Below are positions 63,338 to 64,000 of a stretch of 64,000 nt of DNA, piece by piece; position 1 is the first letter of the stretch, and each line of letters starts with the position of its first letter. Origin of the DNA: Spirosoma profusum (lineage in GTDB: Bacteria; Bacteroidota; Bacteroidia; Cytophagales; Spirosomataceae). Below the pieces are notes generated by a model, which saw nothing but the letters and a program-made list of their open reading frames with translations, ran no database searches and was not told where the DNA came from. The position numbers and the translations under genes are program-made. The stretch lies in assembly GCF_014699005.1 (NCBI RefSeq), contig NZ_JACWZY010000021.1, positions 1-64,000 on the forward strand, written 5' to 3'.

Positions 63338-64000
63338 TTAGGGTTTTACCGCTGTTTTTTGCGTTGGTGTCGGCTCGGCAACTCCCCCACTTTTGAGGTG
63401 CTGACTGGCCAGCTTCTTCTCCGCCTGAACTAGTCCGTCCAGGGCTGGATTTTGGATCGACTTAACGCTTTTCCCCTGCTCTAGAGTCAATTCAGCGAGT
63501 GACGTTAAAAATCCGAACTCCGTTCGCTGATATAAGCCAAACGAGCCTGTAAAACCTTCTGTTTCCGCCTGATTTTTAAACTGTTGGAAGGAGCGTGCCA
63601 TTTTTGCGATGGAATTCCCGTTCAGCAGTTCCATCCCTGTCTCATCCTTAATGACAAAGCCAAACTTTTTTCCCAGGGTAATTTCTCGGGTAAGTTCCAG
63701 ATTATAATCTTTGGTAAAGGATTTACTGATCTGAATCCGCTGATCAAGTTGGGTCAATTCCAGTAAGGTTTTACTGACGGCCGACAATGGACCTACTGCT
63801 TCCGGAATATTCAGAACGATTTGCCCCTGATTATAGCCCAGGGTTATCAACTGGCCATTTAATTCTTTTTTAGCCAGTGGATCCGCTTCCGGCGAAAACT
63901 GTGCCTGCACACTTTTATTGTACGTTTCAATCCGATCCAGCAATGCTTCCCGAATGGAACGGGAAGCATCTTGTTCGGGTAATAGATACCCAATCCGATT
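63338..64000 (-). CDS. Hypothetical protein, 5' end beyond the window
   Basis: The frame stays open to the window edge: upstream of the first internal start codon (TTG at 63943) it reads ...YLLPEQDASRSIREA without a stop, so the gene is partial. The visible 220 or so residues are helical and soluble, ending in a low-complexity PTPTQKTAVKP tail. I do not recognise the family. Confidence 0.7.
   Translation of the reverse strand, partial: NRIGYLLPEQDASRSIREALLDRIETYNKSVQAQFSPEADPLAKKELNGQLITLGYNQGQIVLNIPEAVGPLSAVSKTLLELTQLDQRIQISKSFTKDYNLELTREITLGKKFGFVIKDETGMELLNGNSIAKMARSFQQFKNQAETEGFTGSFGLYQRTEFGFLTSLAELTLEQGKSVKSIQNPALDGLVQAEKKLASQHLKSGGVAEPTPTQKTAVKP

Overview
The window looks like accessory DNA of a Bacteroidota bacterium of the Cytophagales, most likely Spirosoma or a close relative. 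The reasons are two AraC proteins of the Spirosoma/Hymenobacter type, a LytS/LytTR pair, DinB and DUF1572 proteins, a MocR regulator, many stand-alone receiver proteins and the near absence of Shine-Dalgarno sequences. A ParA/ParB pair with two parS-like palindromes, four site-specific recombinases (one broken), many inverted repeats and several decayed genes suggest a large plasmid or a plastic chromosomal region. This identification is inference; there is no rRNA, tRNA or replication initiator to anchor it.

Layout. 0-11.5 kb: AraC regulators, a secreted esterase, a cupin, a Fic protein, a Wza-like lipoprotein and the first group of receiver proteins (one degenerate, one a pseudogene), separated by copies of a dispersed intergenic repeat. 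11.5-18.6 kb: a tyrosine recombinase with a recombination-core-like palindrome upstream, then a run of small unrelated genes on both strands (membrane, lipoprotein, Imm32-like, DUF4304). Many of these start just downstream of the same TTATACAAC-containing leader, so the run resembles a gene-cassette array; one leader carries a MITE. 18.6-24.6 kb: more receivers, a serine recombinase and a multi-PAS histidine kinase. 25.4-33.6 kb: ordinary metabolic and regulatory genes (PanE-like reductase, methyltransferase, CocE hydrolase, MocR and its divergent class V aminotransferase, DinB and NTF2-like proteins). 33.9-40.5 kb: recombinases, repeats, a DHFR-like protein and two pseudogenes with premature amber codons.

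40.5-56.7 kb is a defence island. An AT-rich part holds a 59-aa protein, a RecF/SMC-like ATPase, a DUF262 protein and a HEPN-like protein. Next to it lies the main find: six tightly packed minus-strand genes. In transcription order they encode an MBL-fold protein with a flexible tail ending in Gly, an E2-E1-JAB triple fusion, a membrane patatin, a ComEC-like MBL protein, a trypsin-like protease fused to an APAZ domain, and a catalytically dead short Argonaute. A divergent WYL regulator with a perfect palindrome upstream probably controls the locus. The gene set suggests that guide-directed recognition by Argonaute-APAZ is wired to proteolysis, MBL hydrolase, phospholipase and ubiquitin-like conjugation outputs. 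I know of no described system with this combination.

56.7-64 kb: ParA/ParB with two palindromes sharing a 23-bp core, then a GNAT/LytS/LytTR operon preceded by a 21-bp tandem repeat and bracketed by two paralogous small genes, ending in a gene cut by the window edge.
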